Below, piece by piece: positions 8,549 to 17,608 of a DNA stretch of 64,000 nt (position 1 is the stretch's first letter; every line of letters starts with the position of its first letter). The stretch comes from Deinococcota bacterium (GTDB lineage: Bacteria; Deinococcota; Deinococci; Deinococcales; Trueperaceae), in contig CAUJFI010000035.1 in assembly GCA_963170125.1 (NCBI GenBank), positions 1-64,000 of the forward strand, given 5' to 3'. The notes under the pieces are model-generated. The model did no database searches, was not told the origin of the DNA, and worked only from the letters and a program-made list of their open reading frames with translations. Made by a program: the position numbers and the translations under genes.

Positions 8549-9472
8549 ATGAGCGACCGGGTCCTCGACGTCGTGAGCGTTTCGCTCGGCTCCGTGAAAC
8601 GCGACACGGACCAGGAGGTCGCGGTGCTCGGCAGGCGCGTGCGCCTCAGGCGCGTCGGCACGGGCGGCGATCTCGCCGCGGCGCGCACCATGATCGAGGA
8701 GCTCGACGGCAAGGTGGACGCCATCGGGCTGGGCGGTATCGACCTCTACTTCGCCGTCAAGGCCAAGCGTTACTACGTGCGCGACGCGCTGCGCCTGGCG
8801 CGCGCCGCCAGGCTCACGCCCGTGGTCTGCGGCGCCGGCCTCAAGAACACGTTGGAGCGTATGAGCATACGGGCCCTCGCGCCGACGCTCGACTGGCCCG
8901 GCAGGCGCGTCCTGATGGTGTCCGCCGTCGACCGCTTCGGCATGGCCGAGGAGCTCGCGCGCCAGGGCGCCGACGTCTTCTACGGCGACGTCGTGTTCGC
9001 TCTCGGCCTGCCCGTGCCCGTCCGCACGCTCGGAGGCCTGGTGCGCCTCGCCAACGTGCTGGCGCCCGTCGTCGTGCGGGTGCCCTTCAAGTGGCTCTAC
9101 CCTACCGGCAGCGCCCAGGAGAAGGAACCGAACGAGCGCAAGTTCGCCCGCTACTACGAGTGGGCCGAGGTCCTCGCCGGCGACTGGCATTTCATCAAGC
9201 GTTACGCTCCGGCCTCGCTTGCCGGTAAGGTCGTGCTGACGAACACGACGACCCCGGACGACGTCGCGTTCCTCCGGAGCAGGGGGGCGAGCAAGTTGAT
9301 CACGACCACACCGCGCTTCGGCGGACGGAGCGTCGGCACGAACCTGCTGGAGGCGACCTTCGTCGCCATGGAGGGCGCCAAGGGCGAGCTGACCCCGGAG
9401 CGCTACGCCGAGCTCGTCACGGCCGCCCGCCTCGAGCCGACCGTCATCGACCTGCGAGCCGGGGCGGTCTAG
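8549..9472 (+). CDS. Conserved Deinococcota-type protein of the family labelled quinate 5-dehydrogenase; function uncertain
   Basis: 307 residues. The N-terminus VLDVVSVSLGSVKRDTDQEV and the stretch DAIGLGGIDLYFAVKAKRYYVRDALRL fit a family that is common in Thermus and Deinococcus, as I recall it, and is usually annotated as quinate 5-dehydrogenase. I see no Rossmann GxGxxG loop or shikimate-dehydrogenase catalytic Lys/Asp pattern, so that label looks unsafe. Several short hydrophobic strands (VLMVSAV, KVVLTNTTT, KLITTTPRF) suggest a repeated beta-alpha fold with nucleotide- or phosphate-binding glycines. Soluble, no signal peptide. Likely cotranscribed with the GNAT gene 28 bases upstream. 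Confidence 0.6.
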   Translation: MSDRVLDVVSVSLGSVKRDTDQEVAVLGRRVRLRRVGTGGDLAAARTMIEELDGKVDAIGLGGIDLYFAVKAKRYYVRDALRLARAARLTPVVCGAGLKNTLERMSIRALAPTLDWPGRRVLMVSAVDRFGMAEELARQGADVFYGDVVFALGLPVPVRTLGGLVRLANVLAPVVVRVPFKWLYPTGSAQEKEPNERKFARYYEWAEVLAGDWHFIKRYAPASLAGKVVLTNTTTPDDVAFLRSRGASKLITTTPRFGGRSVGTNLLEATFVAMEGAKGELTPERYAELVTAARLEPTVIDLRAGAV

Positions 9473-9508
9473 GCCACCCCGGTGGTCGCCAGGCCATCAC
9501 GACCCGGG

Positions 9509-9517
9509 TGGTAAGCT
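9509..9517 (+). promoter_or_regulatory. Extended -10 element for the efp-acc operon
   Basis: TGG followed by TAAGCT, about 90 bases before the efp start. TAAGCT recurs before bshC and the aspartate kinase gene. No convincing -35 is present. Confidence 0.35.
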
Positions 9518-9604
9518 TGAGCCGTCTTGAGCCCTGCTACCGCGCGGTCGGGAGCTCGCGAGATCGAGCCGCCCCGCGGCGCAAGCGCGTCGGAGGATAA
9601 CTAG

Positions 9605-10162
9605 ATGATCAGCGTGACTGACCTGAGGAACGGCACCAAGGTCGAGATGGACGGCGGCCTCTGGGAATGCGTCGACTACCAGCACCAGAAGATCGGTCGC
9701 GGCGGGGCCAAGATGGTGGCCAAGTTCCGCAACCTTGAAACGGGGTCCATCGTCGAGCGCTCGTTCAACGCTACCGAGAAGCTGCAGGACATCTTCATCG
9801 AGTACCGTCAGATGAGCTTCCTCTACGGCGACGCCGACGAGTACACCTTCATGGACCTCGAGACGTTCGAGCAGCCCGTCCTCACCAGGAGCCAGATCGG
9901 CGACGGCTCCCGCTTCCTCAAGGAGAACACCGAGGTCACGGTCGACTACTACGGCGGTAAGCCGCTCAAGGTCACCCTGCCGAATGTCGTCGAGCTGACG
10001 ATCGTCGAGACCGACCCCGGCGTGCGCGGCGACACGGTCTCGGGCGGCTCCAAGCCGGCCAAGCTCGAGTCGGGCGCGGTCGTCAACGTCCCCCTCTTCA
10101 TCGAACAGGGCGAGGTCATCAGGGTAGACACCCGCTCCGGTGACTACTTGGGCAGGGCCTGA
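9605..10162 (+). CDS. efp: Elongation factor P
   Basis: 185 residues, standard EF-P length. It binds ribosomes stalled at polyproline and promotes peptide bond formation. The three-barrel layout is visible: N-terminal KOW-like domain (1-65), a central OB domain with LEKYTFMD-like strand [12 protein letters not shown], and a C-terminal OB domain with the signature [25 protein letters not shown]. The tip residue in IGRGGAK is Arg32 rather than Lys, as in Thermus EF-P and in EarP-type proteins; the preceding residue is Ile instead of the common Pro. The Shine-Dalgarno GGAGG lies just upstream. First gene of a run continuing with accB and accC. Confidence 0.96.
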   Translation: MISVTDLRNGTKVEMDGGLWECVDYQHQKIGRGGAKMVAKFRNLETGSIVERSFNATEKLQDIFIEYRQMSFLYGDADEYTFMDLETFEQPVLTRSQIGDGSRFLKENTEVTVDYYGGKPLKVTLPNVVELTIVETDPGVRGDTVSGGSKPAKLESGAVVNVPLFIEQGEVIRVDTRSGDYLGRA

Positions 10163-10163
10163 C

Positions 10164-10652
<489 letters not shown>

Positions 10653-10660
10653 GGGCGCCC

Positions 10661-12007
10661 GTGAGCGCGATGTTCCGCAAGATCCTCATCGCCAACCGCG
10701 GCGAGATCGCGTTGCGCATCCTGCGGGCGGCGCGCGAGCTCGGGGTGCAGACGGTGGTCGCCTACTCCAAGGCGGACGAGAACTCGCTCCCCGTGCTCCT
10801 GGCCGACGAGTCCATCTGCATCGGGCCAGCCCCGGCGCCCGAGAGCTACCTCAACGTTCGCAACCTGCTGGCCGCCGCCCTCGTGAGCGGCGCCGAGGCC
10901 ATCCACCCCGGCTACGGCTTCCTGGCCGAGAACGCCGAGTTCGCCGCCATGTGCGAGGAGCACGGCCTCACCTTCATCGGCCCGCGGCCCGAGAGTATCT
11001 CCCGCATCGGCGACAAGGCGTCCGCGCGCGCGCTGGCCGTCGAGGCCGGCGTGCCCATCACCCCCGGCAGCGGGCCGCTCCCCGACCTGAGCGCCGCCAC
11101 GCGCTTCGCGGACGAGATCGGCTTCCCCCTGATCCTCAAGGCCTCCGCCGGCGGGGGCGGGCGCGGCATGCGCGTCGTGCACAGCCACTCCGACCTCGAG
11201 CGTCAGTTCTACAACGCCCAGGAGGAGGCGCGCGCTGCCTTCGGCAACCCGGAGCTCTACATGGAGAAGTACCTCGAGGAGCCCAAGCACATCGAGATCC
11301 AGGTGTTCGGCGACGGCGAGGGTAACGTCGTGCACCTGTTCGAGCGCGACTGCTCCATCCAACGCCGGTACCAGAAGGTGCTCGAGGAGGGCCCGAGCAC
11401 GCTCGCAGCCGAGCTTAGGGCGAAGATCGCCGAGTCCGCCGTGCGCCTGGCCAAGTACATCGACTACCGCGGCGCCGGCACTTGCGAGTTCCTAGTCGAC
11501 AAGAGCGGCGGCTACTACTTCTCCGAGATGAACACGCGCATCCAGGTCGAGCACCCAGTCACGGAGATGATCACCCAGACGGACCTGGTGCAAGAGCAGC
11601 TGCGCGTGGCAGCCGGCCTCGGCATGGCCTTGCAGCAGTCCGAGCTCACCGTGCGAGGCCACGCCATCGAGCTGCGCGTCAACGCGGAAGATCCGGACCA
11701 CGACTTCAGGCCGAGCGCGGGCGTCATAACCGACGTGCACTGGCCGGGCGGTCCCGGCATCCGCGTCGACTCGCACGTGTACGCCGGCTACCGCATACCC
11801 CCCAACTACGACAGCCTGATCGCCAAGATTATCGCCTGGGCGCCGAGCCGCGAGGAAGCCATCGCCCGGATGGAGCGAGCGCTCAAGGAGACCGTCGTGG
11901 AGGGCGTCAAGACGACCATCCCGTTCCACCTGAAGGTCCTCGGTAACGCCTTCTTCAGGCGCGGCGACGTGTACACGAACTTCATCGCCCGTAGGATGAG
12001 CTCATGA
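10661..12007 (+). CDS. accC: Biotin carboxylase subunit of acetyl-CoA carboxylase
   Basis: 448 residues. It carboxylates biotin on AccB using ATP and bicarbonate. The N-terminal preATP-grasp domain begins FRKILIANRGEIALRI; the ATP-grasp glycine loop is KASAGGGGRGMRV (about 160-172); the catalytic region contains FERDCSIQRRYQK and FSEMNTRIQVEHPVTEM; and the C-terminal biotin carboxylase domain has HAIELRVNAEDP. The start is taken as GTG 10661 because GAGGG is well spaced from it; the ATG at 10670 is an alternative. The stop overlaps the next ATG (ATGA). The carboxyltransferase genes accA/accD are not in this window. Confidence 0.96.
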   Translation: MSAMFRKILIANRGEIALRILRAARELGVQTVVAYSKADENSLPVLLADESICIGPAPAPESYLNVRNLLAAALVSGAEAIHPGYGFLAENAEFAAMCEEHGLTFIGPRPESISRIGDKASARALAVEAGVPITPGSGPLPDLSAATRFADEIGFPLILKASAGGGGRGMRVVHSHSDLERQFYNAQEEARAAFGNPELYMEKYLEEPKHIEIQVFGDGEGNVVHLFERDCSIQRRYQKVLEEGPSTLAAELRAKIAESAVRLAKYIDYRGAGTCEFLVDKSGGYYFSEMNTRIQVEHPVTEMITQTDLVQEQLRVAAGLGMALQQSELTVRGHAIELRVNAEDPDHDFRPSAGVITDVHWPGGPGIRVDSHVYAGYRIPPNYDSLIAKIIAWAPSREEAIARMERALKETVVEGVKTTIPFHLKVLGNAFFRRGDVYTNFIARRMSS

Positions 12008-12435
12008 CCGAGGGACCCGACCTTGCCATCGCGGGCGACGTGCTCCTCAACATCGCCCAACTGGCGCTCGAGCAGGTGGACGGGGTGCGCCCCACACAGC
12101 CGCCCTCCAGCGTCACCGACCTCCTCGGTGGCAGGCGCGCACGTGGGATCGCCATCGAACGGGACGGGGAGGACGTCTGGGTCGACCTGACGCTGGCCGT
12201 CGAGTACGGGGTCGAGATCCCGAAGGCCGCGAACGCCGCGCAGCGGGCCGTGCGCGAAGGCATGACCTCCATGACGGGCTTGAACGTCCGGAGCGTGAAC
12301 GTCGCGGTCGAGTCCGTCGAGCTGGCCGCCGCGGGACCGTCCGCGGGACCCGGCGGCTCCGGTGGCCAGGCGCCGGGTCAAGACCCGTGGGAGCGCGGGG
12401 CGACGCGCGAGGGCGGGCCAGCCACTAGTGAGTAG
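12004..12435 (+). CDS. Asp23/Gls24 family protein
   Basis: 143 residues. It has the Asp23/Gls24 (YqhY-like) core: LAIAGDVLLNIAQLALEQVDGV at the N-terminus, then GIAIERDGEDVWVDLTLAVEYGVEIPKAANAAQRAVREGMTSMTGLNVRSVNVAVE. The C-terminal 30 residues are Gly/Ser/Pro-rich and look disordered. The start codon overlaps the accC stop, which points to coupled translation. In Firmicutes the YqhY paralog sits between accC and nusB and affects fatty-acid flux through acetyl-CoA carboxylase; the same gene order here supports that role. Confidence 0.85.
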   Translation: MTEGPDLAIAGDVLLNIAQLALEQVDGVRPTQPPSSVTDLLGGRRARGIAIERDGEDVWVDLTLAVEYGVEIPKAANAAQRAVREGMTSMTGLNVRSVNVAVESVELAAAGPSAGPGGSGGQAPGQDPWERGATREGGPATSE

Positions 12436-12991
12436 ACAACGTGCGCGGGAGCTCGCGTTCCGCACCCTCTTCCAGTCGGAGCGTGGGGCGGAGCCGCTCC
12501 TTGAGGTGTGGCGCAACGTGCGTATCGAGGTGGCCGAGGAGGCCGCGGAGTCGCCTGAGGACGCCGTCTACGGCGGCGCGCTCGGACTCGACGACCTGGC
12601 GTTCGCCGAAGGGCGGCTGCAGGCCGTCGGCGAGCACCGCGAGGAGCTCGACGCGCGGCTGGCCGCGGCCATCACGGGCTGGTCGTTCGGCCAGATGGCG
12701 CAGACCGACCTGAACGTACTGCGCATCGCCAGCACCGAGATGAGCTACGGCTCCGAGCCTCCCGAGGTGGCCATCGAGATGGCCGTTCGGCTCGCCAAGA
12801 AGTTCGGCGGCGACGAGTCCGGGAGGTTCGTGAACGGTGTGCTCGCGAAGCTGATCAGGGAAGACGAGGCGCGCGCCGGCACGGACGCGCCCGTTCGAGA
12901 CGCGGCCGGCGGGCCGGCGGCCGACCGCGGCGCTGCCGCTCAGGGCGCCGCCGAGCAGAGTGCGGAAGCAGGGGATGACGGCAGCGCCTGA
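12428..12991 (+). CDS. nusB: Transcription antitermination factor NusB
   Basis: 187 residues from GTG 12428, which lies inside the end of the Asp23 gene. The all-helical NusB fold is recognisable from SRQRARELAFRTLFQSE at the start, FGQMAQTDLNVLRIASTEMSY in the middle and AIEMAVRLAKKFGGDESGRFVNGVLAKL toward the end. It binds boxA RNA with NusE in rRNA antitermination. The last 40 residues are a low-complexity Ala/Asp/Glu tail that is longer than usual. folD starts inside the 3' end (12975). Confidence 0.93.
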   Translation: MSRQRARELAFRTLFQSERGAEPLLEVWRNVRIEVAEEAAESPEDAVYGGALGLDDLAFAEGRLQAVGEHREELDARLAAAITGWSFGQMAQTDLNVLRIASTEMSYGSEPPEVAIEMAVRLAKKFGGDESGRFVNGVLAKLIREDEARAGTDAPVRDAAGGPAADRGAAAQGAAEQSAEAGDDGSA

Positions 12992-13823
12992 GGCGGTGCG
13001 GCTCGACGGCAAGGTCGTCTCCGCGGCGGCGGTGGCGGACCTGCAAGCCGCGGTCGCCGGCTTGGCCTACCGGCCGCAGCTAGTCTTCGTGCGAGTGGGC
13101 GAGGACCCCGCCAGCGCCTACTACGTCCGCTCCAAGGAGAAGCTGGCCGCCAGGGTCGGTGTGCGCTCCAGGACCGTCGTGCTCCCGGAGGGGACGGGCG
13201 CGGAGGTGCTCTTGGCGCTGGTCGCCGAGCTGAACGCCGACGACGACGTAGACGGTATCCTCGTCCAACTCCCCGTTCCCGGCGTCGATCCCGCCCACGT
13301 GCTCGCGGCGATCGACCCCGCCAAGGATGTCGACGGGCTCAACCCCGTGAACGTGGGGCGCCTCTGGTCGGGGGGCGACGCGCTCGTGCCGGCCACCCCG
13401 CTCGGCGTGGTAGCCCTCCTCGACCATTACGCCGTGCCGTTGGCGGGCAGGCGGGCCGTGGTCGTCGGTCGCTCCAACCTCGTCGGCAAGCCGCTCGCCG
13501 CCTTGCTGCTGCAGCGCGACGCCACCGTGACCATCGCCCACTCCCGCACGCGCGACCTCGGCGCCCTCACGCGGGAGGCGGACGTCCTGGTAGCGGCCGT
13601 GGGGAGGCCGCGCCTGATTACGCCTGAGATGGTCAAGCGCGGCAGCGCTGTCCTCGACGTCGGCCTGACGCGTGAGGACGGCGCCATCGTGGGCGACGTG
13701 GACCCGGGCGTCGCCGGTGTCGCCGGCTACCTGACGCCCATGCCGGGCGGCACCGGGCTCATGACCGTCGTCATGGTAATAGCGAACACGCTCACGGCCG
13801 CCAGGCGGCGGCGGGGCGCATGA
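12975..13823 (+). CDS. folD: Bifunctional methylenetetrahydrofolate dehydrogenase/cyclohydrolase
   Basis: 282 residues. It interconverts methylene-, methenyl- and formyl-tetrahydrofolate. The catalytic Tyr/Lys are in SAYYVRSKEKLA (Tyr50, Lys54), the substrate motif is DGILVQLPVP and DVDGLNPVN, and the NADP site is VVVGRSNLVGKPLAALLL. The C-terminus has the signature PGGTGLMTVVMVIANTL. ATG 12975 is preferred over the in-frame GTG at 12960. The formyl product feeds the purine genes further along (purQLF at 23671-28121). It overlaps nusB by 17 bases and its stop overlaps the next start. Confidence 0.96.
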   Translation: MTAAPEAVRLDGKVVSAAAVADLQAAVAGLAYRPQLVFVRVGEDPASAYYVRSKEKLAARVGVRSRTVVLPEGTGAEVLLALVAELNADDDVDGILVQLPVPGVDPAHVLAAIDPAKDVDGLNPVNVGRLWSGGDALVPATPLGVVALLDHYAVPLAGRRAVVVGRSNLVGKPLAALLLQRDATVTIAHSRTRDLGALTREADVLVAAVGRPRLITPEMVKRGSAVLDVGLTREDGAIVGDVDPGVAGVAGYLTPMPGGTGLMTVVMVIANTLTAARRRRGA

Positions 13824-14263
13824 GCGGAGTCGTCGGGAACCTGGCCCTGTGGTCGGCCGTGGTGGCGACCGTAGTCGCGCAGGTCCTCAAGGTCGCCCTT
13901 GTCTTGATCACGGAGCGGCGCTTCGCCCCGGAACGGCTTCTGGATACCGGTGGCATGCCTTCCTCGCACACGGCTTCCGTCACGGCCCTTGCCACGAGCA
14001 TCGGTCTGCTCTACGGCTGGGGCAGCCCGACGTTCGCGATCGCCGCCGTGTTCGGCTCCATCGTGATGTACGACGCCACGGGCATCCGCAGGGCCGCCGG
14101 TCAGCAGGCGGAGGCCATCAACGAGCTCGTCAAGGAGCTCGCGCACCTGTTCGACGCCGGCTTCGAGCCGAAGGCCCTCAAGACCCTCCTGGGCCATACC
14201 TACCCGCAGGTCTTCGCCGGCGCCGTGCTCGGCATCCTTACCGCGGTCCTCGTCGTTCTCTGA
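13820..14263 (+). CDS. Divergent PAP2 family membrane protein (DUF212/YuiD-like)
   Basis: 147 residues with about three to four membrane segments. The family motifs are intact: GGMPSSHTASVTALA (about 48-62), a YDATGIRRAAGQQAEAINEL stretch with the conserved Asp, Arg and Arg, and LKTLLGHTYPQVFAGAVLG at the C-terminus. These proteins are distant PAP2 phosphatase relatives; a phosphatase activity on a lipid or isoprenoid phosphate is plausible but not established. ATG overlaps the folD stop. It ends the efp operon, 22 bases from the convergent ComF-like gene. Confidence 0.88.
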   Translation: MSGVVGNLALWSAVVATVVAQVLKVALVLITERRFAPERLLDTGGMPSSHTASVTALATSIGLLYGWGSPTFAIAAVFGSIVMYDATGIRRAAGQQAEAINELVKELAHLFDAGFEPKALKTLLGHTYPQVFAGAVLGILTAVLVVL

Positions 14264-14285
14264 GGAGTGCGCCGGCACCCAACGT

Positions 14286-15110
14286 TCAGGGCGGCCCGCG
14301 CTCAGTTTCGGCCGACCTCCGCACCGTGCGTGCCACGACGGCGCAGCGCGCGCCCGCGGCCCCGCGCTCTAACAGCGCCTTCTGGGCCGAAGCGAGGGTG
14401 GCGCCCGTCGTCAGGACATCGTCGACCAACAGCACGTTCCGGCCGGGGAGGTAGCGCGCCTCGAACGCGCCGGCCAGGAGCGCGGCGCGCTCGGCCCGCC
14501 CCCGCGCCGAGAGCTTGGCCGTAGCGCGCACGCGGCGCAGCGCGTTCACACGGCGCACGCCGAGGTGGGCGGCCACGGCGGCGGCGAGGAGCGCAGACTG
14601 ATCGAAGCCGCGCTCGCGAGCGCGGCTGGCGGTGGTCGGCACATGCGCGATCACGTCGATGGCGCCGGAGCCGGAGCACCAACCGGCCTGGGTGACAAGC
14701 ATGGCGAGCAGCTCGCCTAGGAAGTCGGCCAGGCGCCTAGCGCCCCGGTACTTGAGGGCGTGCACGAGCCTCAGCCACGTGCCGGCGTAAGGCCCGAGCC
14801 AGACGAGGTCGCCCGGCTTCTCGGTCCGGGCCAACGTGGCCGCACGTAACAGGGCACGGCACGGACCGCACACGCCCAGCGCGCCAGCGGGCCTCACGCC
14901 GCAGGCGGGGCAGGGTGCGAGGCCGGCGACCAGGTCGGCCACGGTAGCGAAGGGGCCGGCGGGCGGCGCCGGTAGGGGGGACGGTAGTGCCTCGTGCCCG
15001 GTCGGGCGAGCCTCGCCCAGCGTGCCCTGGTCGTTGACGCCGGAGCGCTCGCCCGACCCGCCACGAGCGACCCGTTCCACGCGTGACGAGCCGGCGCGTT
15101 CGCGGGTCAT
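14286..15110 (-). CDS. ComF-family phosphoribosyltransferase-like protein
   Basis: 274 residues. It contains a zinc-ribbon-like C-x2-C ... C-x2-C cluster (PCPACGVRP and GVCGPC, about 70-93), followed by a phosphoribosyltransferase fold with the conserved HALKYRG, VPTTASRARERGFDQS and the PRPP loop VLLVDDVLTTGATL (about 228-241). ComF proteins function in DNA uptake or in replication restart (PriA interaction in some species). The N-terminus has about 60 extra low-complexity residues, but the ATG at 15110 is supported by a -10 box six bases upstream, so the extension is probably real. Confidence 0.88.
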   Translation of the reverse strand: MTRERAGSSRVERVARGGSGERSGVNDQGTLGEARPTGHEALPSPLPAPPAGPFATVADLVAGLAPCPACGVRPAGALGVCGPCRALLRAATLARTEKPGDLVWLGPYAGTWLRLVHALKYRGARRLADFLGELLAMLVTQAGWCSGSGAIDVIAHVPTTASRARERGFDQSALLAAAVAAHLGVRRVNALRRVRATAKLSARGRAERAALLAGAFEARYLPGRNVLLVDDVLTTGATLASAQKALLERGAAGARCAVVARTVRRSAETERGPP

Positions 15111-15116
15111 GGACCG

Positions 15117-15122
15117 ACTCTA
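15117..15122 (-). promoter_or_regulatory. -10 box of a leaderless promoter (comF-like gene)
   Basis: TAGAGT on the minus strand ends six bases before the ATG at 15110, so the transcript would start at or next to the start codon. Confidence 0.45.
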
Positions 15123-15285
15123 GCCGGTCTTCCGCGCCGACGGGGTCCGGGCTAGGCGCGTGCCGAGTCGCACGCATCCGCCGCCTTGCGGGCGCGGCTA
15201 CACGGGTCCGACTGGGAGCGGCCCGAGCTCGAGGCCGCGTAGCGAGTCGGGTCGGCGCGGCGGGCCGAGGTACCGGGCCGGCCCT

Positions 15286-16311
15286 TCAGGCCGCCCTTGC
15301 CACCAGGCCCGCGAGCAGCTCCTCGACGGCCCGCGCGGCGTCCTGGTCGCGGAGGGTCCGCAGCCACGCGCTTATCCCGGCCAGGCCCGCGGCCGAGCGA
15401 GCCTCCGCCGCGGCCTGGGCGTAGGCGACGGAGCCGGTCTCCTCGAGCGCCGCCAACACCTCGGCCATCTCGGTCGGCGTCTTCTCGGCGCGCGGGCGCG
15501 CCAGGAGCGCCACCACGCGCTCGCGCCGAGCGGGCGGCGCCGTGCGGAGGAAGTGCGCCAGGATCAGGGTGCGCTTGCCCTCGTACAGGTCGCCGGCGGG
15601 CTCCTTGCCGTAGGCCGGCGCGGCGCTCAGGTTGAGGACGTCGTCGCGGATCTGGAACGCGACCCCGAGGTCGATGGCGTGCTCCTCGAGCCTCGGCGGC
15701 GGCACGGAGGCCGCGCATGCCGCGCCGAGCGTCAGCGGCGACGCCACGGTGTAATAGGCAGTCTTAAGCGTGACCATGCGCAGGTACTCGGCCTCGCTCA
15801 CGTCGAACCTGCCGGCCTCGACCCAGGCGAGATCGAGGTGTTGGCCGGCCGCGGTGGCGAGCAGCATGCGCGTGAACTCCGCGAGCGCCCTTCGTCGGTC
15901 GAGGAGCGGGCCGTCGCCGAGCCGCGCGAGGTGGCGCCACATGAGCATGTGCATGGCGTCTCCGACGTTGAGCGCCACGCCCATGCCGACCTGGCGGTGC
16001 AGGGCGGGCGCGCCCCGACGCACTTCGGAGCCGTCCTCGATGTCGTCGTGCACCAGCACCCAGTCCTGGAACAGCTCGAGGGCCTCGGCGAGCACCAGGG
16101 CGGAGCCGTCGTCGTGGGCGCCGTGCGCCCGGGCGCTCAGGACCAGCAGCTGCCCCCGCAGGGTCTTCCCCTGCCGCTTGGGGTAGTCGTGCAGGAGTTC
16201 CTCGAAGCGCCTCAGCTCCGCGCCGACGAGCCCTTCCCGGTCGACGCCGGGGACGGCGAAGCCGGAGAGCGCGTCCAGAACGCCTTGGCGGATGGTGGCG
16301 GCGAGGTTCAC
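15286..16311 (-). CDS. Polyprenyl (farnesyl/geranylgeranyl) diphosphate synthase
   Basis: 341 residues. Trans-isoprenyl diphosphate synthase that condenses isopentenyl diphosphate with allylic primers. The first aspartate-rich motif is [15 protein letters not shown] (about 90-104). The second region is [14 protein letters not shown], DDxxN instead of DDxxD, a variant I associate with some geranylgeranyl synthases. Lys/Arg near the N-terminus and KRTLIL are conserved. The start is GTG 16311, supported by a TATACT box seven bases upstream. Chain length cannot be fixed by eye; carotenoid or menaquinone supply is likely. It is a single gene between comF and the peptide transporter operon. Confidence 0.9.
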   Translation of the reverse strand: MNLAATIRQGVLDALSGFAVPGVDREGLVGAELRRFEELLHDYPKRQGKTLRGQLLVLSARAHGAHDDGSALVLAEALELFQDWVLVHDDIEDGSEVRRGAPALHRQVGMGVALNVGDAMHMLMWRHLARLGDGPLLDRRRALAEFTRMLLATAAGQHLDLAWVEAGRFDVSEAEYLRMVTLKTAYYTVASPLTLGAACAASVPPPRLEEHAIDLGVAFQIRDDVLNLSAAPAYGKEPAGDLYEGKRTLILAHFLRTAPPARRERVVALLARPRAEKTPTEMAEVLAALEETGSVAYAQAAAEARSAAGLAGISAWLRTLRDQDAARAVEELLAGLVARAA

Positions 16312-16318
16312 GCAGTCG

Positions 16319-16324
16319 AGTATA
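16319..16324 (-). promoter_or_regulatory. -10 box of a leaderless promoter (prenyl synthase)
   Basis: TATACT on the minus strand ends seven bases before the GTG start at 16311. It matches 5 of 6 positions of TATAAT. Confidence 0.5.
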
Positions 16325-16426
16325 TGGTGCCGTGCGCTGGGTGCCGACCGCGCGGCAACCGCGAGAAGGTCTGGGGTGAGGCCGCGAGAAGCGCCTCGGC
16401 CCAGACCCGTACCGGCGGGTGCTGGG

Positions 16427-16591
16427 TCAGCGGAACAGGACGGTCAGCAGCCAGGTGGCCACCAGCATCACGACCACGAACAGCACGACGTACGGCAGCG
16501 AAGCGGCGTAGCTGGCGAGGACCAGCCGGAGCAGCTCGCGAGGCGAAACGCGCCTGGCGTTGCCGCTCCGACCGTCACTCTCGCCAGCCAC
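16427..16591 (-). CDS. Small single-pass membrane protein at the end of the peptide transporter operon
   Basis: 54 residues from a GTG at 16591, nine bases after the stop of the oppF-type gene, with GAGG four bases before the start. The N-terminal half is basic and polar ([17 protein letters not shown]). The C-terminal half is one hydrophobic helix ([20 protein letters not shown]) ending in FR and TGA. The composition (charged head, single span, positive residues on the inside) supports a real small membrane protein rather than chance. I do not recognise it. It may be an accessory subunit of the transporter. Confidence 0.55.
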   Translation of the reverse strand: MAGESDGRSGNARRVSPRELLRLVLASYAASLPYVVLFVVVMLVATWLLTVLFR

Positions 16592-16600
16592 GCCACCTCA

Positions 16601-17608
16601 TCAGCGGTTGATGCAGGCCTTGAAGTGCCCGGGCGTGACCTCGACGAGCGGCGGCACCGCGTCGGCGCACTCCTTGGTCGCGATCGGGCAGCGGGTGCGG
16701 AACACGCACCCGGAAGGCGGGTTGATGGGCGAGGGGATGTCGCCCTGCAGGATGATGCGATCGCGCTTCACGGTCGGGTCCGGGATGGGCACGGCCGAGA
16801 GCAGCGCCTCGGTGTACGGGTGGATCGGGTTGGCGTAGAGGTCCTTCGACGGTGCGATCTCCATGATGCGACCGAGGTACATGACGATCACGTGGTCGCT
16901 GATGTACTCGACGACGCCCAAGTCGTGGGCGATGAAGAGCAGCGTGAGGCCGAGCTCCTCCTTGAGGTCTTGCAGGAGGTTGACGACCTGCGCCTGGATC
17001 GAGACGTCGAGGGCCGAGACGGGCTCGTCGGCCACGATGAACTGTGGGTTCACGGCGAGCGCGCGGGCGATGCCGATGCGCTGGCGTTGACCGCCGGAGA
17101 ACTCGTGGGGGTACCGGCGCATGTGCGACGGCGCGAGGCCGACGCGCTCGAGAAGCTGCGCGACGCGCTGCTCGCGCTCCTTGCCGCGGGCCAGGTTGTG
17201 GATCGTCATGGCCTCGCCGATGATGTCGCCGACGGACATGCGCGGGTTGAGGCTCGCGAACGGGTCCTGGAAGATGATCTGCATGCGCTTGCGGTACTCG
17301 CGCATGTGCGCCTTGCTCAACTTGGTGACGTCGACGCCGTCGAAGATCACCTCGCCGGCGGTCGGCTCGATGAGGCGGAGGATGCTCCGGCCGACCGTGG
17401 TCTTGCCCGAGCCCGACTCGCCGACCAGGCCGACGACCTCGCCGCGCTGGACGTTGAAGCTCACGTCCTCCACGGCCTTGACGTTCGCCACGACGCGCGA
17501 GAAGATGCCGCCGCGGATCGGGAAGTACTTGCGGAGGTTCTTGACCTCGAGGAGCGGGCCCGTCTGGGTAGCCGCGCCGTTGCCGTCCTTGCTGGGCTGG
17601 TTGCTCAT
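16601..17608 (-). CDS. Oligopeptide/dipeptide ABC transporter ATP-binding protein (OppF/DppF type)
   Basis: 335 residues from the ATG at 17608, which overlaps the stop of the preceding ATPase gene; an in-frame upstream ATG would sit deep in that gene. Walker A is [13 protein letters not shown]-loop [15 protein letters not shown] signature [15 protein letters not shown] and Walker [14 protein letters not shown], with the switch His in [11 protein letters not shown]. The C-terminal oligopeptide-transporter extension includes the Cys cluster GCVFRTRCP...C (about 300-330), usual for OppF/DppF. It powers peptide import with the OppD-type partner. Confidence 0.94.
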   Translation of the reverse strand: MSNQPSKDGNGAATQTGPLLEVKNLRKYFPIRGGIFSRVVANVKAVEDVSFNVQRGEVVGLVGESGSGKTTVGRSILRLIEPTAGEVIFDGVDVTKLSKAHMREYRKRMQIIFQDPFASLNPRMSVGDIIGEAMTIHNLARGKEREQRVAQLLERVGLAPSHMRRYPHEFSGGQRQRIGIARALAVNPQFIVADEPVSALDVSIQAQVVNLLQDLKEELGLTLLFIAHDLGVVEYISDHVIVMYLGRIMEIAPSKDLYANPIHPYTEALLSAVPIPDPTVKRDRIILQGDIPSPINPPSGCVFRTRCPIATKECADAVPPLVEVTPGHFKACINR

